64,000 nt of DNA from Oceanobacter mangrovi (GCF_019740315.1 NZ_JAHXZR010000012.1:102356-166355); one strand, 5' to 3'; counted from the stretch's first letter, positions 54,892-64,000 are shown. Numbers and translations: made by a program. Notes: generated by a model from the sequence alone, not told the origin.

Positions 54892-56211
54892 ATGCGTCGT
54901 TATGCAATGTCGATTGCAGGCTGTTGGCTGGCTGCTCCACTGTGGGCCGCAGAAGAAACAACGGCTACTGTCCCCGCAGAAAATCTCGCTACCGCACTGG
55001 CCGCTGACACCGTTTGGGTGGTGGCGGCAGCGGCGCTGGTGTTTTTCATGCAGGCCGGATTTGCCTTGCTGGAAAGCGGTATGTCGCGGGCCAAGAACTC
55101 GGTCAACGTGATGATGAAAAACTACATGGACGTATGTCTGGGCACACTGGTGTTCTGGCTGGTCGGCTACGGCATCATGTTTGGCGACAACCCTTCAGGT
55201 CTGTTTGGCACCAGTCATTTTATGTTGGCGGACGCCGAGCCCTGGGACTACACCGTGCTGTTGTTCCAGACCATGTTTGCCGCCACCGCAGTAACGATAT
55301 GCAGCGGCGCGATGGCCGAACGCACCCGCTATGACGCCTATCTGGTGGCGTCGGCGGTGATTGCCGCGGTGATCTATCCGGTGTTCGGCAGCTGGGTGTG
55401 GGGCGGACTGTATGGTGGCAGCGGTTGGCTGGCGGAACTGGGATTTATCGACTTTGCCGGTTCAACCGTGGTGCATTCGATTGGTGCCTGGTGTGCGTTG
55501 GCCGGAGTGATTGTGCTGGGGCCGCGTACTGGTCGGTTTGAGGCCGATACAGGCAAGGTGCGGGATATTCCCGGCCATAACCTGTCCCTGGTCGCGTTGG
55601 GTGGTTTTATCCTCTGGCTCGGCTGGTTTGGTTTCAATGGTGGCAGCACCCTGGCAGCAGGCGCGGATATTGGCCTGATCTGTTTGAACACCCAGCTGGC
55701 GGCCGCGGCCGGTGCGCTGGGGGCATTGTTGTTCAGTCGGGCGACCCGCACGCCGATTCTGCTGACGGTAACCGTCAACGGCAGCATCGCCGGACTGGTG
55801 GGCATCACCGCGGGCTGTGCTTCGATGGAGCCACAATGGGCAATCCTGACCGGGCTGGTGGCTGGTATTGTTGCCATGGCCGGAGGCCAGCTGCTGCTGA
55901 AGCTGGGTATCGACGACGTCGTTGGTGCGGTGTCGGTACATGGCTTTGCCGGTGCCTGGGGCACCCTTGCAGCAGGTATGTTCGTGACCGGCAAGCTGTT
56001 TGATATCCAGCAAATCGCAGTGCAGCTGACCGGCATTTTTGCTGCCTTTGGCTGGGCCTTCCCGCTGGCCTTGCTGACCTTCCTGCTGGTGAAAGTGCTG
56101 ATGGGCTTACGAGTCACCACCGCTGAAGAACAGCAGGGGCTGGACGTATCTGAACACTATGAGGTGGCATATCCTGAGTTCCACAAGGATATGACCTACT
56201 TCCGTCAATAA
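54892..56211 (+). CDS. amtB: Ammonium transporter AmtB
   Basis: The 439-residue protein starts with a likely signal sequence (ending AAPLWAAEE) and then eleven membrane helices. Diagnostic motifs are TVVHSIGAWCALAG and VSVHGFAGAWGTLAAG, supplying the twin pore histidines, and FMQAGFALLESG. It conducts ammonia or ammonium into the cell under nitrogen limitation. I place the start at 54892 with GAGGAATC upstream. The promoter has a sigma-54 and NtrC-like arrangement, agreeing with nitrogen control. The usual partner glnK is absent; an unknown gene follows after 15 bases. Confidence 0.95.
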   Translation: MRRYAMSIAGCWLAAPLWAAEETTATVPAENLATALAADTVWVVAAAALVFFMQAGFALLESGMSRAKNSVNVMMKNYMDVCLGTLVFWLVGYGIMFGDNPSGLFGTSHFMLADAEPWDYTVLLFQTMFAATAVTICSGAMAERTRYDAYLVASAVIAAVIYPVFGSWVWGGLYGGSGWLAELGFIDFAGSTVVHSIGAWCALAGVIVLGPRTGRFEADTGKVRDIPGHNLSLVALGGFILWLGWFGFNGGSTLAAGADIGLICLNTQLAAAAGALGALLFSRATRTPILLTVTVNGSIAGLVGITAGCASMEPQWAILTGLVAGIVAMAGGQLLLKLGIDDVVGAVSVHGFAGAWGTLAAGMFVTGKLFDIQQIAVQLTGIFAAFGWAFPLALLTFLLVKVLMGLRVTTAEEQQGLDVSEHYEVAYPEFHKDMTYFRQ

Positions 56212-56226
56212 GCCGGAGGTGCCCTC

Positions 56227-56883
56227 ATGAACGAAATTACCAAACGTCGGGCGGTGTATACCGTACTGAGCGAAGTGATTGATGGTGACCAATTATGGGA
56301 AGTGATGTGGCGCTGGCAGCGAGGCTATGCCGCCAAATCCCAGTATGAGCTGCATGGCTTTTTTAATGACTGTCGCCATATTGCCGAGATTTCGGCTAAC
56401 CGCTCCAAACTATACAAGGACCTGATTGGCCTGCTGATGGGCAGTGGTGATGGCCTGCGGGAAGATCCCTATGGCCTGATGGAGGAATTCAGCGACCGTG
56501 CCAGCAGTGTAGAAGACGTTGGCGCAGACGACCTGCTGGCCTGGCAACAGGCGTTGGTCTGTGTGCTGGCGTCGCTGTTACGACAGATTCCGCCTGAGCA
56601 ACTGCAAACCTGGCGCGGACGTGTTGAGGAACGGGCGCAGCAACAAGGCGTGGCAGCCGATCTGGTGTATGCCTTTTCGCGCATCATGCTGGGCAAGCCC
56701 CATAACGTCGACATGGTGTTCTCGCCGCTACAGCTGAAACATTTGTTGAATCAGGTGTATGTAGTGATGTGCGAAATGTTTGGGCCGGTGCAGGCGGACA
56801 AACAGCTGGCACAGGCGGTCGAGCGGGCTAACCGGATGCAGCCGGGTGGGCTGGATGCCCGCAAGCTGTTGCAACAGAAGTAG
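56227..56883 (+). CDS. Unknown helical protein co-transcribed with amtB
   Basis: I do not recognise this 218-residue protein. It looks wholly alpha-helical with no signal peptide, membrane span or known catalytic motif. The features I can point to are ELHGFFNDCRHIAEISANRSKLYKDL, a central acidic part and a C-terminal end with VYVVMCEMFGPVQADKQLAQAV. It follows amtB by 15 bases with a GGAGG-type site (CCGGAGGTGCCCTC) and ends near a region without a terminator. In most bacteria this slot holds the P-II protein GlnK. This is not a P-II protein, as no T-loop motif is present. It may affect the transporter, its regulation or ammonium use; this is inferred only from position. Confidence 0.82.
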   Translation: MNEITKRRAVYTVLSEVIDGDQLWEVMWRWQRGYAAKSQYELHGFFNDCRHIAEISANRSKLYKDLIGLLMGSGDGLREDPYGLMEEFSDRASSVEDVGADDLLAWQQALVCVLASLLRQIPPEQLQTWRGRVEERAQQQGVAADLVYAFSRIMLGKPHNVDMVFSPLQLKHLLNQVYVVMCEMFGPVQADKQLAQAVERANRMQPGGLDARKLLQQK

Positions 56884-56948
56884 CTGGGAACTGGGAGAGT
56901 GGCCGCCTCGGTCACAGGTGCAGGCGGGACGCCTGCGCTCAGGCTCGC

Positions 56949-57968
56949 TTAGCCATTGCGATAATCCTTCGGCGATTTGCCCATCCATTGCTTGAACGCC
57001 CGTGAGAAAGCGGCGGGGTCGGAGAACCCCAACTGCAGAGAGATCTGGCTGATGGTGAGTTCCCTGTGGTTCAGCAGCTTGACCGCCTGTTTCTGGCGCA
57101 GGTCGTCTTTCAGCGCCTGAAACGAGGTGCGTTCGGCGGTCAGTTTGCGGCGCAGGGTGCGGGTGGTGACGCACAGGGCTTCGGCAGCGGCATCCATACT
57201 GGAGTCAGAAAGGCTGCCCTGCTGCTGTAAGCGGGTTTCCAGAAAATTGCTGACCCGGCGGGCGTAGTGGGAGGTAAAGCTCGGCCGGGTCACCCACACC
57301 AGCGGGGCGTTATGCAAATGCTGTTTGAGGGTCTCGTTGGTCTGCACTAACGGCTGATCGAGCAGTGCCCGTTCAAACACCAGCGCACACACCGGCTGGT
57401 CGAAGATGGCTTCGCAAGGGAACATCAGCCGGTATTCCTTTTCATGGGGCGGTGCCGGATAGTCGAACTCGGCTCTGATCAGTGGCGTAAATCCGCCTAC
57501 CAGCCAACCCGGAAAACGATGCCAGATCAGCAACAGGTATTCACTCAGAAAGCGGGCAACGTCGAGTTCTGGGCGGGCCAGTTTAAGCTCAAAACGTGCC
57601 TGCTCTCCTTCCTCTATCAAATGAAATTCCAGATCGTCGGTAAACAGATCGTAGAAACGGCTGATATGACGATAAACCCCTCGTAGATTACGGTTGTTGA
57701 CGGCTTGTCGTGCCATCAGCGCAAAGGTGCCGTTTTTACATGGGTGTGTTGTGCGGCCAAGGAATTCGTCGCTGGAAAGCTGGCGGTAGCTCTGTAGCAA
57801 GTCTGCAAATTGCAGTGGCGTCATGCGCTGGTCGTCACTGTGCTCAACCAGCTCAGGGTCCAGTCCGGCCATCCGCAACAGCTGATGGTCGTCGAGGGCT
57901 TTCTGGCGTGCGGTCTGGGCCAGTTCGCGGGCGTAGTGCATCGAGATGGAAGAACGTTCGAATGTCAT
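56949..57968 (-). CDS. AraC-family regulator (Arabinose_bd type)
   Basis: The 339-residue regulator has an N-terminal effector domain of the Arabinose_bd type found in OruR/ArgR-like AraC proteins (about 15-210) and a C-terminal double helix-turn-helix with TISQISLQLGFSDPAAFSRAFKQWMGKSPKDYR. The ligand is unknown. It is divergent from the thiolase gene, with the promoters in the 193-base gap, so it may control the beta-oxidation cluster. That link is inferred. Confidence 0.9.
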   Translation of the reverse strand: MTFERSSISMHYARELAQTARQKALDDHQLLRMAGLDPELVEHSDDQRMTPLQFADLLQSYRQLSSDEFLGRTTHPCKNGTFALMARQAVNNRNLRGVYRHISRFYDLFTDDLEFHLIEEGEQARFELKLARPELDVARFLSEYLLLIWHRFPGWLVGGFTPLIRAEFDYPAPPHEKEYRLMFPCEAIFDQPVCALVFERALLDQPLVQTNETLKQHLHNAPLVWVTRPSFTSHYARRVSNFLETRLQQQGSLSDSSMDAAAEALCVTTRTLRRKLTAERTSFQALKDDLRQKQAVKLLNHRELTISQISLQLGFSDPAAFSRAFKQWMGKSPKDYRNG

Positions 57969-58161
57969 GCCGGTGTCACTGATTTGGGTTCAATATGCTT
58001 TTTGCGGCCAAATTATAACGCTCATGTCCGAATATGTTAAGAAAACGGCTGCGCTGGTAATGGGCGACGAGGGCTCTGGTGGGGGTTAATAGTCGCACTC
58101 CAAAAACGCTGGCGTTGCTACCGGCGTGGAACACAAAAATAATCGAATCCGGAGGTTTTCA

Positions 58162-59340
58162 ATGAAAGACGTTGTTGTCGTAAGTGGTGTGCGCTCGGCG
58201 ATTGGCAGTTACGGCCAGAGCCTGAAAGATACGCCAATCTGTGACATGGCTGCTGCCATGGTGGCAGAAGCCGTCAAGCGTGCCGGTCTGACCGGTGACG
58301 ATATTGATCACACTGTGATCGGCAATGTCATTCACTCTGAACCTCGCGATATGTACATTTCCCGCGTGGCTGCTGTGAATGGCGGTGTGCGTGAAGGCGC
58401 GCCGGCACTGACGGTTAACCGTCTGTGTGGCAGTGGCCTGCAAGCCATTATTACCGCAGCACAGCAGGTTCAGCTGGGCTTGGCGTCGGCTGTGGTTGCC
58501 GGTGGTGCTGAATCCATGAGCCGTGCGCCTTATCACTTGCCGACTGCCCGTTTTGGCCAGCGCATGGGTGATGGTGCCATGGTTGATCCTATGGTGGCGG
58601 CGTTGACCTGTCCGTTCAATCACTACCACATGGGCGTGACCGCCGAGAACGTTGCCGAGAAATACGGCGTCAGCCGTGAAGACCAGGACGCCTACGCCGC
58701 CCAGGGTCACCAGCGTGCCCAGTCCGCCATTGAAAATGGTTATTTCGAAAGTCAGATCCTGCCGATTGAACTGAAAAGCCGTAAAGGCGTTGTCGAGTTC
58801 AAACAAGACGAGCACGTGCGTTTCAACTGCAGCGTTGCCGATATGGAGAAGCTGCGTCCGGTATTCAAGAAAGACGGCACCGTGACCGCCGGTAACGCGT
58901 CTGGCCTTAACGATGGCGCCGCAGCCATTGTGATGATGGAACGTGAAGCTGCTGAGCAGCGTGGCCTCAACGTGATGGCCCGGCTGGTCGACTATTCCGT
59001 GCAGGGTGTTGATCCAAAAATCATGGGCATCGGCCCGGTACCGGCGATTCGTGACATCCTCGACCGTCAGGGTCTGGGTGTGAACGACATCGACGTTTAC
59101 GAAGTTAACGAGGCCTTTGCGGCCCAGGCGCTGGCTGTAGCTCGTGAGTTGAAACTGCCACAGGAACGTCTCAATCCTAACGGTAGTGGCATTGCGCTCG
59201 GACACCCGGTCGGTGCTACTGGTGCCATCATCACCGTGAAGGCCTTGTATGAGCTGCAACGCATTGGTGGTCGTTACGCCATGGTGAGCCTCTGCATCGG
59301 CGGTGGCCAGGGTATCGCAGCGCTGTTCGAACGGGTGTAA
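58162..59340 (+). CDS. Acetyl-CoA acetyltransferase-type thiolase
   Basis: The 392-residue thiolase has catalytic Cys in NRLCGSGLQA, His in GIALGHPVGATGA and the second Cys in SLCIGGGQG. The surrounding sequence (VVVSGVRSAIGSYGQSLKDTP) resembles acetyl-CoA acetyltransferases such as AtoB/PhaA more than FadA. It can condense acetyl-CoA or cleave 3-ketoacyl-CoA. I take the start at 58162 with GGAGG at the right distance; an in-frame ATG at 58126 lacks one. It is followed by a FadB-type gene, so cleavage in beta-oxidation is the likely direction, but polyhydroxyalkanoate or ketone-body roles are possible. Confidence 0.92.
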   Translation: MKDVVVVSGVRSAIGSYGQSLKDTPICDMAAAMVAEAVKRAGLTGDDIDHTVIGNVIHSEPRDMYISRVAAVNGGVREGAPALTVNRLCGSGLQAIITAAQQVQLGLASAVVAGGAESMSRAPYHLPTARFGQRMGDGAMVDPMVAALTCPFNHYHMGVTAENVAEKYGVSREDQDAYAAQGHQRAQSAIENGYFESQILPIELKSRKGVVEFKQDEHVRFNCSVADMEKLRPVFKKDGTVTAGNASGLNDGAAAIVMMEREAAEQRGLNVMARLVDYSVQGVDPKIMGIGPVPAIRDILDRQGLGVNDIDVYEVNEAFAAQALAVARELKLPQERLNPNGSGIALGHPVGATGAIITVKALYELQRIGGRYAMVSLCIGGGQGIAALFERV

Positions 59341-59593
59341 ACACCTCATCTCCAGACCTGGCAAACAACGATCAACGTCAGGTCTGGTGCGGTTTTCAGT
59401 GACAGTTTGGCAACTGATCAAAATGTCCAATCATTTGTGAACATTGCGTGAAATTTGGTCAAAAACCGGCTTCTCTCAAGACAGAGCCGGGGTCTGAAGG
59501 GCATGATTCCGGTTTCCCTTCCGTAGTGGACGAATGCTCGTCCGGAAGCACCAGGAACCTCGCCGTCGTTCAGACAATCCAGGGAGCTTTTCT

Positions 59594-61732
59594 ATGTATG
59601 CAGGTCAATCCGTATCACTTTCTCTGACTAAATCCGGTATCGCCGAACTGGTGCTGGACACTCAGGATGCGTCGGTTAACGTTCTTAACAGCCACTTACA
59701 GGACGAGTTGGGTCAGGCGCTGGCAGCGCTGGGCACCAGCAAGGACGTGAAAGGGCTGCTGATCTACAGTGCCAAGCCAGCGTTTGTGCTGGGTGCTGAT
59801 ATCACTGAATTTACCCAGCTGTTCGACCTCAAGGCCGACGAAATTGCCCGCTGGGCTGGCAAGGGTCACGGTCTTTTCAACAGCATCGAAAAGCTGCCAT
59901 ATCCAACCCTGACTGCCATCAATGGCATGGCGCTGGGTGGTGGTCTGGAGCTGTCGCTGTCTACTGACTACCGCATCGCCGACAGCAAGGCCAAACTCGG
60001 TTTGCCGGAAGTCACTCTGGGCATCTGTCCGGGCTGGGGCGGCACCGTACGACTGAGCCGTTTGATCGGCGCTGAATGTGCACTCGGCTGGATGCTGACC
60101 GGCAAACCGGTTGCCGCCAGCAAGGCGCTCGAACAGGGTGCCATCGACGCCATGGTTGAGCCGGATGATCTGCTCGACGACGCCCGTAACCTGCTGCTGG
60201 AAATCATCGGCAAGGGCGACGAATACATGCTCAAGCGACTGAGCAAGCAGAAGAGCCTCGACGAAAACGAAATTAACGCCGCTGCCATGCAGGCCGTGCG
60301 TGACCAACAAGGCAAGGGACTGGACAGCCGTTACCCGGCCGCTCCTGCGATTCTGGCAACCGTTACCGCTGCCATGACCCGTGACTTCTACGAAGCCCAG
60401 GGCATGGAAGCGAAAACCTTTGGTGAGCTGGCCAGTGGCACCGTCGCCAAAAACCTCGTTGGTCTGTTCCTCAACGACCAGTTCCTCAAGCGCGAAACCC
60501 GCCGCTGGAGCAAGCAGGCACAGCCGGTCAAGACCGCTGCGGTACTGGGGGCTGGCATCATGGGCGGTGGTATCGCTTATCAGGCGGCACTGAACGGCAC
60601 GCCGATGTTGATGAAAGACCTGCGTCAGGAAGCGCTGGATCTCGGTGTTGCCACTGCCAGCAGCATTCTCGACCGCTCCATCAGCAAGGGTCGAATGACC
60701 GAAGCGGGCAAGGGCGCGGTGCTGGAACATATCCACCCAACCCTGACCTACGAAGGTTTCCACGACGTTCAGTACGTGGTTGAAGCCGTGGTTGAGCGTG
60801 AAGACGTCAAAAAGTCGGTACTGGCTGAGGTTGAACACAAGGTCGCCGACAACGCCATTGTCGCCTCCAACACCTCCACCATCTCCATCGACGTACTGGC
60901 CGAAGCACTGCAGCGGCCGGAACAGTTCTGTGGTATGCACTTCTTTAACCCGGTACACGCGATGCAGCTGGTGGAAGTGATTCGTGGCAGCAAGACCAGC
61001 GACGCAACCATTGCGACCACCGTCGCTTTTGCGGCGGCACTGGGCAAAACCCCGATTGTGGTGAACAACTGCCCGGGCTTCCTGGTGAACCGGGTGCTGT
61101 TCCCGTATTTCAACGGCTTCAACCGGCTGTTGATGGACGGTGTGGATTTCGAGCGTATCGATCAGGTGATGGAGCAGTTTGGTTGGCCAATGGGCCCGGC
61201 TTACCTGGCCGACGTGATTGGTCTCGACACCATGGTGCATGCCGACAAGGTGATGGAAGAAGGTTTCCCAGAGCGTATGGCCCACGACGACCGGCCAATC
61301 ATCGAAACCCTGCTGGAGCAAGGTGCGCTGGGTCAGAAAAACGGCGTTGGGTTCTATGAATACGGCAAGGACGAACACGGCAAGCGCTTCAAACGTCGTT
61401 CCGAAAAGGTCGCCGCCATTCTGGAGCAGCGCGTCAGCCGTAACGAAACCGTCAGCGATGCTGAAATCATCGAACGCATGATGATTCCTATGTGTATGGA
61501 AGTGGTGCGCTGTCTGGAAGAAAACATTGTTGCCAGCGCTACCGAAGCCGATATGGGCCTGATTCTGGGGCTGGGCTTCCCGCGTTTCCGTGGTGGCGCC
61601 CTGCGCTACATCGACAATCTGGGCGCCAGCACCTTTGCTGCCCAGGTTGAAGCCCACGCTGAGTGCGGCCCGCTGTACCAGTTAACTGAAGATATGAAAG
61701 CACGCGCCGCCAGCGGCAAGACGTTCTACTAG
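59594..61732 (+). CDS. fadB: Bifunctional enoyl-CoA hydratase/3-hydroxyacyl-CoA dehydrogenase (FadB-type)
   Basis: The 712-residue protein is close to FadB in length and order. The hydratase domain has PAFVLGADITEF and NGMALGGGLELSLSTDYR with the oxyanion-hole region. The NAD-binding dehydrogenase domain starts AAVLGAGIMGGGIAYQAALNG and has the catalytic His region CGMHFFNPVHAM. It performs steps two and three of beta-oxidation. The start at 59594 has AGGGAG upstream. The 253-base gap before it contains no gene. It forms a cluster with the thiolase and the acyl-CoA dehydrogenase. Confidence 0.94.
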   Translation: MYAGQSVSLSLTKSGIAELVLDTQDASVNVLNSHLQDELGQALAALGTSKDVKGLLIYSAKPAFVLGADITEFTQLFDLKADEIARWAGKGHGLFNSIEKLPYPTLTAINGMALGGGLELSLSTDYRIADSKAKLGLPEVTLGICPGWGGTVRLSRLIGAECALGWMLTGKPVAASKALEQGAIDAMVEPDDLLDDARNLLLEIIGKGDEYMLKRLSKQKSLDENEINAAAMQAVRDQQGKGLDSRYPAAPAILATVTAAMTRDFYEAQGMEAKTFGELASGTVAKNLVGLFLNDQFLKRETRRWSKQAQPVKTAAVLGAGIMGGGIAYQAALNGTPMLMKDLRQEALDLGVATASSILDRSISKGRMTEAGKGAVLEHIHPTLTYEGFHDVQYVVEAVVEREDVKKSVLAEVEHKVADNAIVASNTSTISIDVLAEALQRPEQFCGMHFFNPVHAMQLVEVIRGSKTSDATIATTVAFAAALGKTPIVVNNCPGFLVNRVLFPYFNGFNRLLMDGVDFERIDQVMEQFGWPMGPAYLADVIGLDTMVHADKVMEEGFPERMAHDDRPIIETLLEQGALGQKNGVGFYEYGKDEHGKRFKRRSEKVAAILEQRVSRNETVSDAEIIERMMIPMCMEVVRCLEENIVASATEADMGLILGLGFPRFRGGALRYIDNLGASTFAAQVEAHAECGPLYQLTEDMKARAASGKTFY

Positions 61733-61756
61733 GAATAAAGGATCAGGAGCAAACTC

Positions 61757-63529
61757 ATGAGTGATTACAAACATCCATACCGTGATGCCGAATTCGTGCT
61801 GGATCAGCTGGTCGGCTTCGACGCACTCTGTGAAGCCGCCAATCTGGAAGGTATCAACATGGAGCTGGCTGCTACCGTCGTCGAAGAAGCTGGCAAGCTG
61901 GGCGCTGGTGTACTGGCACCGCTGAACCGTGTGGGTGATGAAAAAGGTGCTCACCTTGATGAGCAGGGCGTACAGCAGACTCCGGGCTTCAAGGAAGCCT
62001 ACGACCAGCTGGTTGAAGGTGGCTGGCTGTCACTCAACGCCGCTGAAGAATTTGGTGGCCAGGGCCTGCCGAAGGTGCTGGGTACCGCCGTTAACGAAAT
62101 CTGGCACTCCGCCAACATGGCCTTTGCACTGTGTCCACTGCTGAGCCAGGGCGCGATTGAGGCTCTGACTCATCATGGCAGCGACGCGCTGAAAAGGACC
62201 TACCTGCCGAAAATGGTTTCTGGCGAATGGGCTGGCACCATGAACCTGACTGAACCGGATGCCGGTTCCGATCTGGCGGCGGTGAAGTCGAAGGCGATCC
62301 CGGACGGTGATGTTTACCGCATCAGCGGCACCAAGATCTTTATCACCTGGGGTGACCATCAGATGACCGAGAACATCGTTCACCTGGTGCTGGCACGTCT
62401 GCCAGATGCGCCTGCTGGTGTGAAAGGTATCTCGCTGTTTATCGTGCCGAAGTTCCTGCTTGACGCTAACGGTGAAACCACTGATCAGCGTAACGGTGCC
62501 GTTGCCCTGTCACTGGAGCACAAGCTGGGTATCCACGGCTCACCAACCTGTGTGATGGAATTTGAAAACGCCGAAGGCTATCTGGTGGGTGAAGCCAACC
62601 AGGGTCTGAAGTACATGTTCACCATGATGAACGATGCCCGTCAGGGTGTCGGTGTACAGGGCCTGTCAATCTCCGAGCGTGCTTACCAGCTGGCGCTGCA
62701 GTATTCCAAGGATCGTCTGCAGGGCACACTGAAAGACGGCAGCCGTGTTGCCATTATCGAACACCCGGACGTCCGTCGCATGCTGATGGTAATGAAGAGC
62801 ACCACTGAAGCCATGCGGGCGCTGTGTCTGACGGCTTCCGCCGAACTCGACAAGGCGCGTCTGGTTGGCGGCGACAATGCCGCTGAACACATGGCGCGGG
62901 CCGAACTGCTGACGCCAATCGTTAAAGGCTGGTGTACCGAAATGTCGGTAGAACTGACCTCCGTTGGTGTTCAGGTACACGGTGGCATGGGCTTTATTGA
63001 AGAAACCGGCGCTGCCCAATACTTCCGTGATGCCCGTATTCTGCCGATCTACGAAGGCACTAACGCTATTCAGGCACTCGACCTGATCGGTCGTAAGATG
63101 CTGGTGAACGGCGGAACCGTACTCACAAGTCTGTTGAAAGAAATGGATTCCACCCTTGAGGCTGCCAAATCCGCTCAGGTTCTGCCAGAATCCGCCCTCA
63201 CTCAATTTGAGGCAGCCCTGAAGAGCGCTCTGAGCAGCCGTGATTTCATTCTGGCAGGCGCAAAGGAAGACCATAATCTGGCCGGTTCTGTGGCCATGAG
63301 CTTCCTGATGCAGATGGGCTACACCACGGGTGGCTGGCTGATGCTGGCCAGTGCGATCAAGGCCAAGGCCAAGCTCGACGCCGGTGAAGGGGACCCTGAG
63401 TTCTACGGTGCCAAACTGGCAACCGCACAATTCTTCTGTGAACACCTGCTGCCACGTCAGGCCAGCCACGCCCTTACCCTGATGGCTGGCAGTGGCAGTG
63501 TGATGGCACTCAGCAACGAGCAGTTCTAA
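61757..63529 (+). CDS. Acyl-CoA dehydrogenase (590 aa, with C-terminal extension)
   Basis: The 590-residue flavoprotein has the FAD/substrate region MNLTEPDAGSDLAAVKSKA, HGSPTCVMEFENA and the segment YEGTNAIQALDLIGRK that carries the catalytic base Glu in this class. It is longer than short-chain dehydrogenases because of the Acyl-CoA_dh_C-type extension (about 470-590). It oxidises acyl-CoA to enoyl-CoA in the first step of beta-oxidation and passes electrons to ETF. It sits 24 bases after fadB in the same direction, so all act together. Confidence 0.92.
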   Translation: MSDYKHPYRDAEFVLDQLVGFDALCEAANLEGINMELAATVVEEAGKLGAGVLAPLNRVGDEKGAHLDEQGVQQTPGFKEAYDQLVEGGWLSLNAAEEFGGQGLPKVLGTAVNEIWHSANMAFALCPLLSQGAIEALTHHGSDALKRTYLPKMVSGEWAGTMNLTEPDAGSDLAAVKSKAIPDGDVYRISGTKIFITWGDHQMTENIVHLVLARLPDAPAGVKGISLFIVPKFLLDANGETTDQRNGAVALSLEHKLGIHGSPTCVMEFENAEGYLVGEANQGLKYMFTMMNDARQGVGVQGLSISERAYQLALQYSKDRLQGTLKDGSRVAIIEHPDVRRMLMVMKSTTEAMRALCLTASAELDKARLVGGDNAAEHMARAELLTPIVKGWCTEMSVELTSVGVQVHGGMGFIEETGAAQYFRDARILPIYEGTNAIQALDLIGRKMLVNGGTVLTSLLKEMDSTLEAAKSAQVLPESALTQFEAALKSALSSRDFILAGAKEDHNLAGSVAMSFLMQMGYTTGGWLMLASAIKAKAKLDAGEGDPEFYGAKLATAQFFCEHLLPRQASHALTLMAGSGSVMALSNEQF

Positions 63530-63866
63530 CGACTGTTTGTTGAAGTCTCCGCCGGGCAGCCCTCACCCTGTGCTGCCCGGTGGGTCAGTGAAGCAAGCCT
63601 CTGCGGCACTGACTTGCCCTACGGAGCCAGCATAGCTGTCTGCCGGGGGCTTTTTAATAACCAGGGCTGGCGGCCAGACCGCACGGCTCGGCAAAACATA
63701 AAGAAAGACACCAAGAACGACATACAGAAAAACATAAAGACAACCAGACGCCGGTAATACGAACCGGGAATTTGTCGTCTATGCCGCCGCAGAGCAGGCA
63801 ATGACTAACAGTCGTCCGGCATCATCCTGGTTGTCACTAACAGATGCAGCAAGCTGAGAGGTAAAT
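63530..63866. other. Intergenic region before the ETF oxidoreductase gene
   Basis: This 337-base gap has no gene I can support. A minus-strand 60-codon frame (63619-63801) has no ribosome site. CCGGGCAGC (63552-63560) and GCTGCCCGG (63572-63580) form a hairpin just after the dehydrogenase stop, without a T run. Confidence 0.55.
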
Positions 63867-64000
63867 ATGTCCGAACGCGAATCCATGGCCTATGACGTCG
63901 TCATTGTTGGTGCAGGCCCATCCGGCCTGAGCGCTTCCATTCGTCTGGCCCAACTGGCCCAGGAAGCCGGTCAGGAACTCAGCATCTGTCTGGTTGAAAA
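63867..64000 (+). CDS. Electron-transfer flavoprotein-ubiquinone oxidoreductase, N-terminal part
   Basis: Only the first 44 residues are in the window before the right edge. They begin with the FAD dinucleotide-binding motif [20 protein letters not shown] and match the start of ETF-QO as I recall it ([21 protein letters not shown], then EAGQE). The complete enzyme would carry a 4Fe-4S cluster and pass electrons from ETF to ubiquinone. GAGAGGT lies 6 bases before the ATG. The neighbouring acyl-CoA dehydrogenase supports the call, which cannot be verified further here. Confidence 0.85.
   Translation, partial: MSERESMAYDVVIVGAGPSGLSASIRLAQLAQEAGQELSICLVE

Noticed and set aside
58159..59430. 423-codon minus-strand frame opposite the thiolase
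   Set aside because: Antisense shadow, no start signal and a Q/H-rich sequence typical of such shadows.
59696..61657. 653-codon minus-strand frame opposite fadB
   Set aside because: Same reason: antisense to a certain gene with strong codon bias, and no domain.
63619..63801. 60-codon minus-strand frame before the ETF-QO gene
   Set aside because: No ribosome site and no similarity recognised.

Overview
The window looks like the chromosome of a marine-type gammaproteobacterium, probably Oceanospirillales or Pseudomonadales. Three things suggest this. The conserved block ssrA-smpB-ratA-rnfH-bamE-fur-recN-grpE-dnaK-dnaJ-dapB-carA-carB-greA is in the order known from Pseudomonas relatives. The tmRNA tag reads ANDENYALAA. 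The accessory genes (OmpA-type TssL, fad/etf genes, glpKD, amtB) are typical of that group. The genus is an inference. No tRNA, rRNA, CRISPR array, transposase or integrase was seen.

Layout. 1-11162: the right end of a type VI secretion (T6SS) locus, with tssH end, hcp, tssL, tssM, tagF and pppA on the plus strand. A convergent vgrG-PAAR unit follows, with two unrecognised genes that are candidate cargo. 11554-14274: a P-type cation ATPase. 14483-31615: the housekeeping block, interrupted by a Na+-symporter gene and a HapR/LuxR-like TetR regulator. Regulatory DNA is readable here: a near-perfect sigma-32 promoter before grpE, SOS boxes before recN, an attenuator-like hairpin between dnaK and dnaJ, and a carA leader with a short reading frame and a terminator hairpin. 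31742-47622: glycerol catabolism (glpK, glpD), a glycosyltransferase, two ion/solute transporters, a patatin, a TatD nuclease, an orphan ParA-like ATPase, a YigZ protein, an MgtC/DUF4010 membrane protein and a chemotaxis receptor.

48276-52349 is the most unusual part. It is a compact plus-strand operon with an unknown protein (possible C-terminal helix-turn-helix), a Rab/MglA-like small GTPase, a fusion of an ABC-type ATPase with a dual-specificity/tyrosine phosphatase, and three proteins with Roadblock/LC7-like folds. Small GTPases with Roadblock partners are known from MglA/MglB and the Streptomyces conservons. The ABC-phosphatase fusion, in which the ABC signature motif is lost, is not something I recognise, and it makes this the best candidate for an undescribed signalling module.

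52472-64000: a LysE exporter, a MetE-like methyltransferase with a structured leader, a sigma-54/NtrC-type amtB promoter driving amtB plus an unknown gene in the position usually held by glnK, an AraC regulator, and a fatty-acid oxidation cluster (thiolase, FadB-type bifunctional enzyme, acyl-CoA dehydrogenase, start of ETF-ubiquinone oxidoreductase). The last four would feed beta-oxidation electrons to the quinone pool.
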